Source of the DNA: Neurospora crassa OR74A
Lineage: Eukaryota > Ascomycota > Sordariomycetes > Sordariales > Sordariaceae
Direction of reading: 5' to 3'
Assembly: GCF_000182925.2 (NCBI RefSeq)
Contig: NC_026501.1
Location: forward strand, 5,869,917-5,933,916
Length of the DNA: 64,000 nt
The notes beneath the pieces were generated by a model. It worked only from the letters and a program-made list of their open reading frames with translations. It had not been told where the DNA came from and ran no database searches. How positions within the stretch are numbered: position 1 is the first letter of the stretch; each line of letters begins with the position of its first letter. Both the position numbers and the translations under genes were made by a program. Positions 12,525 to 25,055 of this stretch are shown here, one piece after another.

Positions 12525-13804
12525 CTAGCTCTCGCCTCGGTCAGCCGTATCTTCACCTTGCGCACTGCCAGGCGGCGGCGACGACACTGTCTTGGGCGGC
12601 CCACCCTTGGGAGGACCTCCCATTGGCGGCGGCGGTACTGGTGTGTTCTTCCTGCTAGGAGCATTATCCAATTCCCTGCTCTTCTTCTCCTGCTCCTTGA
12701 AGTAATCATCCATCGAGCCCAACCCTCCCCTATTCGCCGGTCTCTCCTTCTTCTTTCCCCTAGGCGGAGCAGAAGCGGCCGCGCCGCCAGACTGCGTTGC
12801 TGGGGTTGGTGGTGTGCCGACCATTTGCGCTGGTATGAGGAACTCACCACCGCCAACGGGTGGTGGCGGAGAGAAAGTCGCAGTGGCGGGGGCGTATTGG
12901 CTAGTTGCTGGTGGTGCGCTCGGGTTGTATCCGTATTGGGGTTGTTGTTGATACTGTTGCTGCTGTCCGACGTGTCCGTACTGCTCCGAGTCGCCGTCGA
13001 ACATGGTCTCGCCGGGGGCGTGCACAGGCTCGCTCAGGGGCGCTGGCAGCCGATGCAGAGCGCCGTAGCCTAAAACGCAACCGAGGGCGCCCTCACCACC
13101 CCAGTCCCGGCTGGGCTGGATGGTCACCTCGCGAGTGACATTGTACTCGTTGTTGTAGATGTAAAGACGCAGGGGCCGGTCAATATGGTCCTCCACTAGC
13201 TCGCTGAGCCCGCTCTCGCCGTGAAGGACACCCTCGGGGGTGCCCAGGATGTAATCGCTGTACGGGAGAAGACCGGCGACGTCGGCGGGAGAGTTGGCGG
13301 GGACGTCAAGAACGTGCCAGATGTTGGTAACGACGGAGAGGGCAGTCCATTGGAGGGTAAGGCCGAGGGAGGCAGTGTCGGCGGGAACGGGGATGTGGAG
13401 TGCTCGAGTTCTTTGGCCCTGTTGAGAAGAAAAAGGTGTCAGCATTGCGTGTCAAAAACTTGGCATGCTCATGATGGTGATATACCTTTGCGCTCCAAAG
13501 TCCCAGCTGTACAACCCCGCCAGCACAGTTTCGAACCTCTTGGGCAAAGAGCCTCGGGTCAGAGTCGTCCTAGAGCAGAGCTTTGTTAGACCCGTGGCTC
13601 CCTGGAATGAACCATTTCCCAACATACAATCATGCGCCCATTGATTCCGACGACAAAGTCAAACCATGGCTCAATGGCCAGGTCTGGGTTGGTGTTTCGC
13701 AGCACTTGGAAGCCAAATCCGCCTGGCTGGTTCTCCTTGGACGTGGCCGCATCGCCGTCGAGCCGGGATATGAAGCGGTTGAGGGCATTAAACATGGTTG
13801 TCAT
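12525..13804 (-). CDS. GRH1: GRASP55/65 family Golgi protein (Grh1-like)
   Basis: A peripheral membrane protein of the early secretory pathway (Golgi stacking and tethering in animals; Grh1 in ER-Golgi traffic and unconventional secretion in yeast). Exons are 13804-13628, 13569-13486 and 13418-12525, giving 384 residues. Residues about 15-200 hold the tandem PDZ-like GRASP domain, with GFGFQVLRNTNPDLAIEPWFDF, LWSAKGQRTR, LGLTLQW, VLDVPANSPADVAGL, SDYILGTPEG, LRLYIYN and GALGCVLGYG. The C-terminal half is Pro/Gly/Gln-rich with many PPP runs, as in GRASP SPR regions. Animal GRASPs start Met-Gly and are myristoylated. Here the start is MTTMFNALNRFISRL, with no Gly2 but an amphipathic helix like that of yeast Grh1. 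It is divergent from TGS1 across about 620 bases. Confidence 0.93.
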
Positions 13805-14425
13805 CGTTGTATGCTAGTATGCTGTGAAGTCCGAACGAACGTTGGGTTAGTTTAAAGATTGGTGGTCATCCGCGATTTGGATGTTGATCGTCCGAGAGTC
13901 GAAATGCAAGTCCACGGCATGAAGGAAGCGACCCTGGCATTTACAGCACTCGGAGCTCCCGTATCACGGTGCGCTGGACGTTGATGAACGACAGCAGCAC
14001 GAGCGAGCCCCACTTCAGCCCAGTGCTCCTGCTGGCGTGGACCTTGATGGTCAAAGCTCCCAATTCCAGGCACGCTGTGGGGTTTGCGCAAATCTAGGTG
14101 GGTTTCCTGAATTGGGGAAAAATACTAACTGTAGTCTAGTCCCTGCGACTTACACAGTACATCCAGACCGCGGCACCTTCCGGGTATCGAGTACTTCTTC
14201 ACATTCATCTCAGGTTCACTCCTTGACTCAATTCAAAACCTTTTGGTCTTTCCATCGAATCTGTCCGTGATTTCTCAACCATATCAGTCCTGGGGACACA
14301 GGCAAGAAGAAAGAAGATCAACTAATTTGTCCACCACAGCAAATCAGGATTCACAATCCAAGACCAACACCATTCCGAACAACACAAAACTCAATACCTC
14401 CAAGTCTATCACAGTCATCAGGAGC
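13805..14425. promoter_or_regulatory. divergent promoter region, GRASP (-) and TGS1 (+)
   Basis: About 620 bases lie between the two divergent start codons, with no gene seen. A perfect palindrome TTTGCGCAAA lies at 14083-14092. The last 200 bases before the TGS1 ATG are C/A-rich, as expected for a leader. An in-frame ATG at 14243 precedes the chosen TGS1 start. Confidence 0.4.
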
Positions 14426-15652
14426 ATGAGTCCCAAACTTCTCAAAAAAGGAGAGAAGTTCCCTCTCGATGAAAATTGTCACCACTACACCAAACTCGGT
14501 GAAGTCCCCTGGGACATCCAAAAGTAAGTAAACTCCCCTCCCTCTCGTCACCGTCCCTCATCCCCCAACCCAAATCTCACTAACACCCCATTTCACCCCA
14601 CTCCCAGATACTGGCACCAACGTTTCTCAATCTTCGAATTCTACAACTACGACATCCACCTAACCGACTCTGCCTGGTTCGGCGTCACGCCCGAACCGGT
14701 AGCCACGCGCATCGCCCGGGACCTCTCCACTCACCCCATCGCTGACGGAAAACGCGTGTTAATCGACCTCTTTGGCGGCGCCGGAGGCAACGTGATTGCC
14801 TTTGCTCTTTCCTCGGGGAGATGGGATCGCATCATTGCTATCGAAAAGGACAGGTCGACGCTGGCCTGCGCCCAGCATAATGCGGAAGTGTATGATGTGC
14901 TGGACAAGATTACGTGGGTGCATGGTGATTGCTTTGAGGTTATGAAAAGGTTTTGGAAGACGACGAGGGGCACCAAGGGAATGGAGATGAAGGGGAGGGG
15001 AAGGGAGGGTGGAGAGGCGGCCAACAAGGGGCAGGAACAAGAGGATGACAACGAGGAACTGGATGGCCTCCTAGCGGGACTCAAGCTAGAAGAGTGTCTA
15101 GTCTTCGCCTCGCCGCCCTGGGGCGGCGTCTCGTACCGCGATCAGGAGGTTTTCGATCTTAGCAAGATGGAGCCGTATAACCTGGAGCAGCTGTACAAGG
15201 CATGCACGATGCCGCAAGAAGCAAAGGAGGAGCACCCATCGACGCAGAAGCAAAAGCATATCCTGCCGCAGGCGCTGTTCTTGCCTAGGCAAAGCGATTT
15301 GAACCAGATTGCCGCTCTGGTACCGGAGGGTGCTCCAAAGATTGACGTGGTTCAGTATTGTCAAAAAGGAGCAAGCAAGGCGCTGGTGGCTTATTTGCCG
15401 GGGAATATTGACGCCGGCAAGGAGGATAAGAAGCAGTACGAGGAAAAGAGGGGGCAAAAGAAGAGAAAGCAGGATGACGACCAGGAGCAAACGATACCAG
15501 AGCTCCTCCCCGAGGCGCCAAAGGAGGCGTCGGAGGCCCATGACGCTTACGATACCTCCTACGCCCAGGACATCGAAGTTGACACCTCCAAAGTGGACAA
15601 CGCCGAAAAAAGGAAGCGAAAACGAAGGAGACGCTCATCGCACAACAACTAG
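14426..15652 (+). CDS. TGS1: trimethylguanosine synthase (cap hypermethylase)
   Basis: A nuclear SAM-dependent RNA cap guanine-N2 methyltransferase. It converts the m7G cap of snRNAs and snoRNAs to 2,2,7-trimethylguanosine. Exons are 14426-14523 and 14608-15652 (GTAAGT donor), giving 380 residues. The N-terminal signature VPWDIQKYWHQRFSIFEFY is at 27-45 and DSAWFGVTPEPVA at 53-65. SAM motif I, VLIDLFGGAGGN, is at 83-94; the acidic end of strand 2, IIAIEKD, is at 108-114; the catalytic SPPWGG is at 201-206, whose Trp stacks on m7G in the human enzyme. About 40 charged Gly/Lys/Glu residues (152-190) are inserted before SPPWGG. The tail is Lys/Glu/Arg-rich and ends in a KRKRKRRRR nuclear-localisation-like run. 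An in-frame ATG at 14243 exists, but the family start fits 14426. Confidence 0.93.
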
Positions 15653-16207
15653 CAATCACTGCGACCATGGGAAGGAAAAGAAGTAGGATCTCCCGGAGTA
15701 CTATGGTTAGGCTCGGGAACCAGGTGGCTGATGAAGCCTCGGGATTGGGATAGGGTTTTAAGGAACAGGACATGATATGGACAATTGACGTTGGACGGAT
15801 GTGACACGAGCATGCACATACTGTAAGAGATTTTCTTTCCCATTTTGATGGCCTTCTTTATTACCACCACCGTCAGAGTCATTGTCAGGAGATCAAGGAG
15901 ACGGGAAACAAACACCCTCTCTATCGATATTGTACAAAGCATAAAACAACCATCAAGGAACAAATTACGCTACCTCTAGCACGTAAACCAAACAGTATCA
16001 GACTTTACTTAAACCTACTTCTTTTTTGTTTGGAAATGCTCCAAGCATCCTCCATCCCAATTACCACCTACTTTCCCCCCTAGACCTCACCGTCCCCGAC
16101 CTCGAACTCGACCTACTCCTTCCCTCCCTCTCCCTCCCTCTCAACTCTCTCACATCTCTCAGCCCCGCCGCTCCACCACCACCACCATACGCAGAGCCGG
16201 CCCGGTC
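15653..16207. other. intergenic, convergent 3' regions of TGS1 and DOP1
   Basis: This is the spacer between two convergent stops. No gene is supported. A pyrimidine-rich block (TCCCTCCCTCTCCCTCCC-like) lies at about 16118-16143. Confidence 0.45.
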
Positions 16208-19200
16208 CTAAAGAGCCTTCACCACACTCCTTTCATCAAACAGATCCCTCAATAATCCATTGACACACCCCTCCCAGTCCACTTCCGTCATCTTGTACGT
16301 TGTCTCGAACGCAAAGATACTCAGCTGTCCGAAAAACGGCCGGAGCACCTTGGCCACTAGTTCGTCTTTGCGCTCCATGCCTACTTCGTCGGAGATTTGA
16401 CCTGGGAGGTTTCCCAGCAGGGGACGGCGGAGGGGTTGACCTTGACCGTCGATTCCATCGGTGGGGGAAAGGAGCGAGGACGGATCTAGGCCTAAAGCTG
16501 CGGCTCCTGCTTCGGATAGGGAGCGGGAGTGGGAGTGGTGGGCGTGGGCGTGGGGAGTGACAAGAGAACCGTTGAGTTCCTCAGAGACTTCATCCACTAG
16601 CGCCACGGGCTGATAACCGGCTGCGCTGGGCCGGTAGACGGCGTCGATAGTGTCGGTGACGAATAACCACTCATGCAACTGGAAGTCATCGGGCGCGACG
16701 CAGACGAGCAGATCCAAAAGCTTGCAGGCTTGCATGACGGCCGGGTTGCCGTATATGTCGCTGGGCGCGGAGTGGTCGGGCGCGACGACCGAGGAGATGG
16801 CGGCGTGCAGCTCGGCGTTGACGACGGGCCAGAGCGGAGCGAGGTGGATGGCACTGGTGCGGAGGACGAGGGCGCGCATGACCATGTAGACTTCGGCGCG
16901 GGTGGTGGAGGAAGGGGAAGAGGTGGCGGTGGCGCCGAGGAGCTCGACGAGCTTGTCGAGAATGGACGGCAGCTCAGTTACGAAGGTGTCGTCGGTGGCG
17001 GCGAGGATCAGGGTGGCGATGCGCCGCAGGTTGAGTTGCGTCTTGCGGTCGGCTTCGAGGCGGGCGGAGGTGGCGCCGACGCCGAAGACAATGCCCGCAG
17101 TCGAGGGCGGGGTGATGCGGCCGAGGATTTCGGGCATGCGTTCCTTGTCTGCAACGGTCCATTGCTTGAGGAGGGACAGCCAGTCGGTTTGCACGAGGCT
17201 CAGGTTGGAGCTGAAGAAGCGCGAATCGTTGAAGGCATCGGCAACGTCCTTCTTCCAGGACTTTTGGTTGTTAGGTAGGCGGGATAGTTGGTGGAGCAAC
17301 ACCAGGGTGTTCTTTGACACGGTGTCGGGGAAGAACTTGGACCGCAGCGTTGGGCCGATCACGTTGGCCGAGATGGAGGTGGCAGCCGTGAGGATGCGGT
17401 CATTTTCAACGAGGATCTTGGGCAGGTTGGGAACGATATTGGAGAGGATCCCAACGACATCGTCTGCGCGTTCGAATGGAGTCCGGCTGGCTGCTACGGA
17501 AAGCGTCCGAGGGGCCTCATTTGGCTTCTTTTCCGAGAGAAGAAGGTTGGTAGTGGATGAAGAGTAGCTTGTCGAAGAGTTTTCCACGAAGCTGGTTGGC
17601 CGTGTAGTGAAGATAGCCGCCAGGAGACGGAGGAAGAGATCCGCCAGTTCACGACGCATCTTCCTCTGTTCTCCAAAGTTGGTGTTGTCCACCTTCTCAC
17701 CCAGAATCGCAGCAAACTCCAGCAAACTTGGCAACGCCTGGCGATGGGGCAGTGGGTTGCCGAGGAGGTCCTTCAGGAAGATCATGCAGTCCTGCCATAT
17801 TTCATCCATCGCATCATCCTCCAGAGTGCGTGCGTAGTCAACCAGGAAAATCACCACGTCTGTATCCTGCAGCTCGATAGTAAGGGTCGACCTCCTTGAG
17901 GGATCCAGCGCGCCCGGGTTAGTCCTGCTGTATATAGCGTTGAAAAGTGCCGGGATTGTATGCTGCGGCCGCGATCCATCAAGGGCAGGCAAGAGATTGA
18001 ACACCTCGGCAGCCTTGGACGTATCAGAACTATCCAGTGCACCCCTCCATATCCCAATCACCGTTTCCAAGCACTCTAGCGTCTCAGCAGCAAAAAGATG
18101 CTCAAGGAGCCTCCGCGCTCGGTTTCTCATCCGTAAAGAGGTGTAGTTAAACGAAGCGCCCGAAGAGTTGTCTTGCAGGGAGGCATCGCTCCCTTGACCC
18201 CAGGACCAGATCTTGAAGCAGATGCGCACCGCATCTTGGAAGGCCAAAAGGACGGTAAGTCGGTCGTTAGCTGTGGCGCTCCGGGTTTGCGGTGTGTCGG
18301 ATGAGAAGACACCGGAGACCATGTTGCCGAAAAAGCCTTGAGGCTGGTCTGGGTTCTTGACAACCTGGGCTCTGGCCTCTTCAGCCAGTAGCCTGTCGTG
18401 TCCCCTTGCCAGTACCTGCTCGAGGCCATTCAGTAGGGATATTAAGGTAGTCTCGGGACCAATCTGACTGTGCGTTTGAGGCTCGTCGGAGGCTCGGAAG
18501 AGCTGCTGTAAGCGGCTGAAGGTGGTGGAAATTTGACTGCAGAGTGTCTCGACCAAGGGAATCAGGACCTGAAAGATTGAATCTGAGTAAAGCGGTAGGC
18601 ACTCAGCAAGAAAGCTAATCCAGCTATCCAAGACGTGTCGGCTGCTAGGTGCACTGAGTCCGGAAAGGATACACTTTAGCAGCGTGGGTGGAGGCGGCTG
18701 AAGAACGGATGGTGGTTTCCCTCCAGCCACAGCTCGGAAGGCTTTAGCCGAGTCTGCCGTAACACTTGCGGCACGTTTCTCTGCGGTTGGTGATTCTGGA
18801 AGTTCAACTGGTGCTAACTCACGTAGCTTGAGGGCCGCAAAGACAACGTCCAAAAGCAAGGTCTGGACGTAAGGCTCCGGACCTGAAAGCGACTGGGTGA
18901 GCATATCGATGAGAGGGTTCTCAAGGTGCAACTGTGCTAGTGGTTCAGCATAGGGGTTCACCAGGATAGGATGCATTACGCCCAATGCTGAACGATAAAG
19001 CTGTGTCACCCTTATTTGAGAGCTTTCGTCGTTCAAAGTGTTGACGTCTGCCATGCATTGCATGGCAACCTTGAGGAAAAACTCCTGGAAGGTCAGATCA
19101 TCCTCGGATCCGGCTGATCTGGTTAGCTTCCATGTACAAGATGCCCGAATGGGATGATGACGTACTAATCTCGGATAATGATGGGAAGTAAGAATCTGGG

Positions 19201-22165
19201 CGGATAGTCTTTTTCGCAAGGAACGCCCAAATGCTATCAGGGGTAAAGCGAAAGACATTGGATAAGGAGCGGAGATAATACACAGCCAGCTCCACATCAT
19301 CCTCGTCGGAGAATTTATGAACCTCTTTGGCTTCAGCCGAGGTTGTTTGGCGCCTCAGACATGATAGCTCGGCGAACTTGGACACGAAGATGTTGAAAAT
19401 TCTGGGAGCAAAGGCGTTAGCAAGCTGTGACTTGTGACCCAGAAGGCCTGGGGTCATACTTGTCTATCCCGACTAGGCTGCTCAGCCAACTCTTGACTGT
19501 CATGAACAGCTGCGTCCGCTCATCGGTGAGGGCATCTAACATTAGGAATAACGGGCGGGTAAGCATGACTTCGTAATTATCTATACCACCAAGACGTGGC
19601 GGCGCCTTTGCGTCAAAGATGGGGGTCTTGGGTCCTCGGCGATCGCTTCCAGAGGGGTTATCTTGAAGACTATGCGACCAGAGCACACTGAAGCTTCTTC
19701 CAGGGTCGGCAGGACGTTGGATAAATGTCCCTGAAACATCTTTCTCCAGCATTAGAGAACATATGGCTGCCTCGATGTCTCGATTGGTTGGTGTCAGTGC
19801 CGTCTGGAGTAACCAAAGACTTCGGACCGTCTCAACGTGGTACTTCGGCTCTGACGATGATAAAAAGCTCCATGCGTGGCGTACCAAAGGACTAACCAAC
19901 TCAGAGAGGTCCACATGGGAAATCCGGTCGGCAGAATAAAGGTGGGTAGAAAGGGTTAATAGCGAATAATAGGTGGTAAAGGTAATAAAAGCATCTGATG
20001 ACAGACACCCGTGAATGGAAGCAAGAAGTTTCTTCGTATCGAGGAACGATCTGTGAGGTGTCTTGGTGAGAAGAAGCAAGAGAACTCTGCTCTTTGCAGC
20101 GACAGTCGGGCCGGACTCGCGTTGACTGAAACTCTCACAGTTCATGTCGCAAGCTTTTTGCAACAAGAGTTCCGCCACATTCTGCGGTACAAATGGGGGA
20201 GAGGTGGCGTCCAAGTTTCCTTGTTCGGCGTGGTAGAAGTTCTTGATTTTCTTCAGCAGTTCAACATTCGGGATTCCGGCCAAAACCTTGGACTCGATAG
20301 CTTTAGCTTTTGCGCTCGTCGGGAACGCTCGTTCTGGTACGAGCTCCAACAAGCTTGCAGCTATTGTTAAAGCCTGGACCAACAAAGTCGTACCGTCTGG
20401 TAGCAGAGTGGTCGCATAAGCATCACTCTCTTTCAACTCCTCGATCATGCATAAGATGGAGAGCACCGTAAGCGGAGCATGAATGGTTATCATCTCTTCT
20501 TCGCTGACGTTGAAATGGCCGAGAATGAACTTGACAAGGTCAAGCTTGTCGCTACGATCAGTCACTGAGAGTTTGCCAGGACTGATAGCCTGCGCCACGA
20601 GGTTGAGAATTTCGCTGTATATCAACCCGCTCTCGACTCCGTCAAAGAAAACACTTGCACTTCGGAGCACCTCGGTGAAGTCTGATTTGCTGTCTGCTTT
20701 TGCTTTGAAGTCTCGGACACTGTCAACAATGGGAAGAAATACCTCAGGCACAACCAAGCCGCCAATTTCCCACCTGTCCATCAAGGAAAGACAGATACGA
20801 TATGGCTTCGCCCGGTCTGCCGGATTGTTCCCAACTCTACTAGCCTTAATCATGCCGAGTAGGGCCCGAGTCAGGGGTCGCAACCCAAATTCTTCAAAGT
20901 AGCTGGTCCTCGACATAAAGTAGGCAGGGGTGCTTGCAGTAGTTGTGGGAGAATCAGGGCCGCCTTCGCCCTCGTGAGCAGCTGTCGGCTCGGGGCCGAG
21001 GAGCCAGGTCCACAGCCGCCTGTTTAGACTCATATCTCTCCGGGTCGTTACCCCAACTGCGGTCTTCAGGAGGAGTTCTAGGTCGTCGGTCTTGGCCCTG
21101 GCTTGCAACACCTTGGAGTGCAACGGAAGATGGGTAACGAGCAAATCAAGAAAGCCACGTTGAATAAGGATCTGGTCATCGGCCAAACCGGCAGCAAAGC
21201 AGCGGATCAGCAATCCTGGCTCGGGAGACGTTACCAGCTGTACCAACTTGGCAGAAACCTCGGGATCCAAGCCATTGCGAGTGTCAGCCTTGTAGCCATC
21301 TGAATGTAACTGATGTCCCAGTTCAGGCAAGGCGCGCATAAGGTATGCCAAGGCCCCCGTCCTCCTGCTATGCCCGGTTATGGAAGCCAGAAAGAAACAC
21401 TGCCAGAAGAAGTCGTCACCAGAGGAGTGAGTTGGCGTTATTGTCTCGCTTTCTGGTGGGCGGAGAGCGGCCTTGACGCGTTCCACAAGCTTCAATGTGC
21501 GCTCAAAGTCCTCGCTGGTTTCCTCCTCTAGGCCTGGCAAAAGAGCAAGTATGATCGATTTCAAGGCAGGTCGTAGGGATCGCGGGTTTACACCCAAGAA
21601 GTGGCGTTCGAGTAGGTCGAGGAAAGGGGTCCGGACGGAAAGGGAGGCGAACGACAGAACCGACGCAAGGCCGGGGAGATAGAGTGGCAGGTCTCGCGAC
21701 AGACCTTCCTTGCCAATGACTGTGAAGATGAAATTGTAGACCTCGAGCGTCTTTTGGTGAACCCCGGACGGAAGAGACGGGTTCAAGCATTGTGACAGAC
21801 GCTTTGCGACGGTAGCCTTGGCGGGGATGGTGTTGATGGTGGACGGTCGAGCTTGGAGTGCCTTGAGAAGGCGGTTGAGGAAGGAGATGTAGTCGGCCCA
21901 TTCTTGGAGGGCTGTATCGAACAGCGAGAGAGCTCGTTCGACGCCGGAAGCGTACTTGCGGTAGTTCTTGTCCTTCGGCGCAACTTCGTCTGTCCATCAC
22001 CTGGTTAGCTACCTGCTAGCTGTATTCTAGCGGGCATGTTTCAAGGGAGGGAGAGGAACATAACATACCATTCCCAAGCTGGTTCCTCCATTGCTTGGGT
22101 ACTGGAGATTCGCGGCCAGAGCTCTCGGGGGAGATGGACCTCGGCCGGGTAGGATCAAGAGACAT
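16208..22165 (-). CDS. DOP1: Dopey/Dop1 leucine-rich trafficking protein
   Basis: A very large protein of 1922 residues belonging to the Dopey family, which in yeast works with Neo1 and Mon2 in endosome-to-Golgi transport and affects cell morphogenesis. Exons in transcription order are 22165-22069, 21989-19460, 19401-19166 and 19113-16208; all phases close. The N-terminal Dopey domain begins near residue 33: DEVAPKDKNYRKYASGVERA, then LQEWADYISFLNRLLKALQ, CLNPSLPSGVHQKTLEVYNF and LPLYLPGLASVLSFASLSVR. The third exon (RIFNIFVSKFAELSCL onward) was placed by its acceptor TCCCAG and by phase. The rest is alpha-helical and Leu-rich, with a short disordered His/Ser-rich stretch near residue 1820 (HAHAHHSHSRS). 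The length agrees with fungal Dop1 proteins (1600-1900 residues). It is divergent from MON1, another endosomal trafficking gene. Confidence 0.93.
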
Positions 22166-23018
22166 GGTTGGCGGCGGGTGGTGGCGATCGTGGGAGGAGG
22201 AGACCTTGAGAGTCTAGGGATTCGAGAACAGGACGTCCCCTGATCTAGGCAGACTGCTATAGGTCATTGCCGTCTCGGAGGGGGCGACGGGAAACGGGGG
22301 ACGGGATGGGTGGTATCTTTGGTGTTGAGTCGCAAAGGTACCCGAAGAGAACTCCACTGAAAGATGTCACGGTAGAGGTAGAGGTAGCTTCCACTCCAAA
22401 CAGACAGTTCGAGGTTCCCGTGTCGTTGGTGACGACGACTGGACGTTGAGGTGCAGCAGGCGGGAGCTAGGTGTCGACGGTCGGGTGTCACAGTGAGGCT
22501 GTGGGTTAGGTTGTTAGGGTGGGCATCTGTGTAAGACACAGTGGAGCAGCGCTGTTGATGCTGTTCGTCAGCGCACCACTCCCACCCTGCCGTTGCCTGC
22601 ACCCGCTAACGGGGTTCCATCCAATCACTGATCTTCCCCACTAACATCCAGCTGCAGGAGCGGCCCGCTATCTTATCGCTAACATTTTTGGGTTCTGGAA
22701 GGTCTGGCGGTTGCGAGTTGCGATTGAAACCCCTCCCCCTTCTGGCGTACAGGGGGATGGCATGTGTGACCGCTCTCATTGTCGTCATTCTTCCGGGTCC
22801 TTCTGTCCCCTTTCTTCCACTTCCACCTATCTCTCATCCGAACTCCGTCATTTTCGGACCACAGATCCCCGACATCTCCATCCCCCATGGAGCGGACTTG
22901 CGAATAAGCCAGCGGAAATAACCAAAGAGTGAACGAAAGCGTCCGACAATGCCCAGTTCGACCAGCTCGACATCGGTGAACCTGTCGACGCCGACCTGCC
23001 ACTGTCTTACTCACAACA
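22166..23018. promoter_or_regulatory. divergent promoter region, DOP1 (-) and MON1 (+)
   Basis: About 850 bases lie between divergent start codons, with no coding feature. A short GGTAGA direct repeat (GGTAGAGGTAGAGGTAG) lies near 22371-22387. The two flanking genes both act in endosomal trafficking, so shared regulation is possible but untested. Confidence 0.4.
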
Positions 23019-25055
23019 ATGGACCGGGACACTGAAGCCGGAAGCAACGATGGCACCAACGACAACAACGACACAACCATACCCCCTCACACCCCCGAAA
23101 GCAACATCGAAGCGGTCGATCATGTCCCTCCCGTACCGCGCCGTCCCAGTCCCAAGTTGTCGGACGATGGCGCATCCGGAGCCCTACATGTAGCGGCCGC
23201 TTCCAGGCCCACCACCCAAGTGTCGACCATCGATATCTCTACTCTGTCCTTTCCCGATGGATCGCGCGGCACTTTCTCGACGAGCGCGACGAGCGCGACG
23301 AGCGCGACGAGCGCGACAAGATCCGTGGCCTCGCCCCAGTCGAGCGCCAGCGGTTATACCTCCCCGCGCACTGACCTGGTCGAGACTGTGAGCGTCGCGA
23401 GCTATCCCGCAACCCTCCGTCCACCTGGCGACCTGGCAGATCTTGTCACCGGCGAGTTTAACAGGCGAAGCCGGGCATGGTCCATGCTGAGGACTCAGTC
23501 ATCCTCTGTGCAGCCCTTCGAGGCCAGCAGGACCGGCGCATGCGACAGCTTGACCGGGTTCGAGAAGGAGTTCGATAATATCCCCGAACTAGGCGAGAAG
23601 GGCATCACCGACGAGCAGCGGCTGTCACTCTGGAAATCCAAGATGAAACACTACATGATCCTGTCCTCCGCCGGAAAGCCCATTTGGAGTCGACACGGCG
23701 ATACAAGTCTGATCAACTCTTACATGGGAGTCGTACAGACCATCATCTCCTTCTACGAAGGCGCAAAGGACCCCCTACTAGGTTTCACCGCCGGAAACGC
23801 TCGCTTCGTCATCAGCACTCAAGGCCCCCTTTACTTTGTGGCCATCAGCAGACTAGGCGAGAGCGATGCCCAGCTTCGAAGTCAACTAGACGCTCTATAT
23901 ATGCAGATCCTGTCCACACTCACACTTCCGACCCTCAAGAACATCTTTGTGCATCGTCCCTCAACCGACCTCCGAAAGCCATTGGAGGGAACCGAATCCC
24001 TCCTCTCCTCCCTCGCCGATTCCTTCACCAAGGGCTCTCCTTCTGCACTCCTCGGCGCCTTGGAATGCCTAAGATTGCGCAAATCTCACCGGGCCACCAT
24101 CAACAATGCCTTTCTCAAGTGCCGCAGCGACAAGCTGCTCTACGGCCTAATCGTAGCCGGGGGCAAGCTAGTGAGCGTGATCCGGCCGCGCAAACACTCG
24201 CTCCACCCAAGCGACCTCCAGCTAATCTTCAACATGCTCTTTGAATCCGGCGGCATCCGCGCCGGCGGCGGCGAGAACTGGGTACCGCTGTGCCTACCAG
24301 CCTTTAACAACCGCGGTTATCTTTACATGTATGTGAGCTTTTTTGACTCGGTAGAGACGGCGGAAGAAAACAACAGCAACAACACCAACAATCCAGAACA
24401 ACCACCACAACCACCACCACCAAAACCAGTGACTTCACCAGACGAAGAAATTGCCATAATCCTCATCTCCGCCGATAAAGAATCCTTTTTCGAACTCAAA
24501 TCCATGCGTGACAAACTCGCCCTTCAACTGGCCAAGAACGGTTCTCTGGCACTCATCCAATCCGCAGCCCGTCAAGGCCGGCCGCGTATTGAGACCATCT
24601 TGAACACCAAACCCCTCTCCAAGGAAGCAGGACAAGGCCAGGGACAAGGGCAACTAAGTCACTTTCTCTACAAATCCCGCGCAAATGTTCAATTCTGCCA
24701 ATCCAGTCTCTCTCCTGCTTTCGAAACTTCGTCCCCCCCTTTACCTTCCTCCTCACCCTCTGAAAACGGTTCTTCCCAAAAGACGACAGAAAAACTAGTC
24801 TCCCGCCGCCGCCTAATGACGCTCTACCACCACTTACACGCTTCGATTCATGCCAAGCACTCGCACCTAAAAGTCTTGCATCTGGTGAGCGAGGACGCGG
24901 CGAGCCTGGCTTGGATCACGCCCGTGTTCGAGTTCTACTGCGTGGCGGGACCGAATATGTCGAGTGGAATCATGACACAGTGCGCAAACAAGGTAGTGCA
25001 ATGGGCGAAGAGAGAGGAGGAGCGGTTATTTATCATTGGGGGTGGTGTGTTTTGA
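23019..25055 (+). CDS. MON1: vacuolar fusion protein Mon1
   Basis: A subunit of the Mon1-Ccz1 complex, the exchange factor that activates Rab7/Ypt7 on late endosomes, vacuoles and autophagosomes. It has a single exon and 678 residues. Residues 1-170 are Ser/Thr/Pro-rich and disordered. The first longin domain opens at about 207 with [20 protein letters not shown], the best-conserved Mon1 signature, followed by [17 protein letters not shown] and [14 protein letters not shown]. Further matches are [19 protein letters not shown] and [19 protein letters not shown] (second longin domain) and the C-terminal [20 protein letters not shown] and [10 protein letters not shown] (third). Low-complexity inserts, an Asn/Pro/Gln-rich one near 450-470 and a Ser-rich one near 570-590, separate the domains. 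The N terminus encodes four in-frame TSA triplets. The start is the first ATG of the frame. Confidence 0.95.
   Translation: MDRDTEAGSNDGTNDNNDTTIPPHTPESNIEAVDHVPPVPRRPSPKLSDDGASGALHVAAASRPTTQVSTIDISTLSFPDGSRGTFSTSATSATSATSATRSVASPQSSASGYTSPRTDLVETVSVASYPATLRPPGDLADLVTGEFNRRSRAWSMLRTQSSSVQPFEASRTGACDSLTGFEKEFDNIPELGEKGITDEQRLSLWKSKMKHYMILSSAGKPIWSRHGDTSLINSYMGVVQTIISFYEGAKDPLLGFTAGNARFVISTQGPLYFVAISRLGESDAQLRSQLDALYMQILSTLTLPTLKNIFVHRPSTDLRKPLEGTESLLSSLADSFTKGSPSALLGALECLRLRKSHRATINNAFLKCRSDKLLYGLIVAGGKLVSVIRPRKHSLHPSDLQLIFNMLFESGGIRAGGGENWVPLCLPAFNNRGYLYMYVSFFDSVETAEENNSNNTNNPEQPPQPPPPKPVTSPDEEIAIILISADKESFFELKSMRDKLALQLAKNGSLALIQSAARQGRPRIETILNTKPLSKEAGQGQGQGQLSHFLYKSRANVQFCQSSLSPAFETSSPPLPSSSPSENGSSQKTTEKLVSRRRLMTLYHHLHASIHAKHSHLKVLHLVSEDAASLAWITPVFEFYCVAGPNMSSGIMTQCANKVVQWAKREEERLFIIGGGVF
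23280..23315 (+). repeat. four tandem 9-bp copies ACGAGCGCG inside MON1
   Basis: ACGAGCGCG is repeated four times without a mismatch, encoding (TSA)4 in the disordered N terminus of Mon1. It is in frame, so copy-number change would not break the gene. It is likely polymorphic between strains (inference). Confidence 0.9.

Noticed and set aside
14243-14425. 61-residue N-terminal extension of TGS1
   Set aside because: The upstream in-frame ATG adds sequence unlike the family; the conserved region starts soon after the chosen Met.
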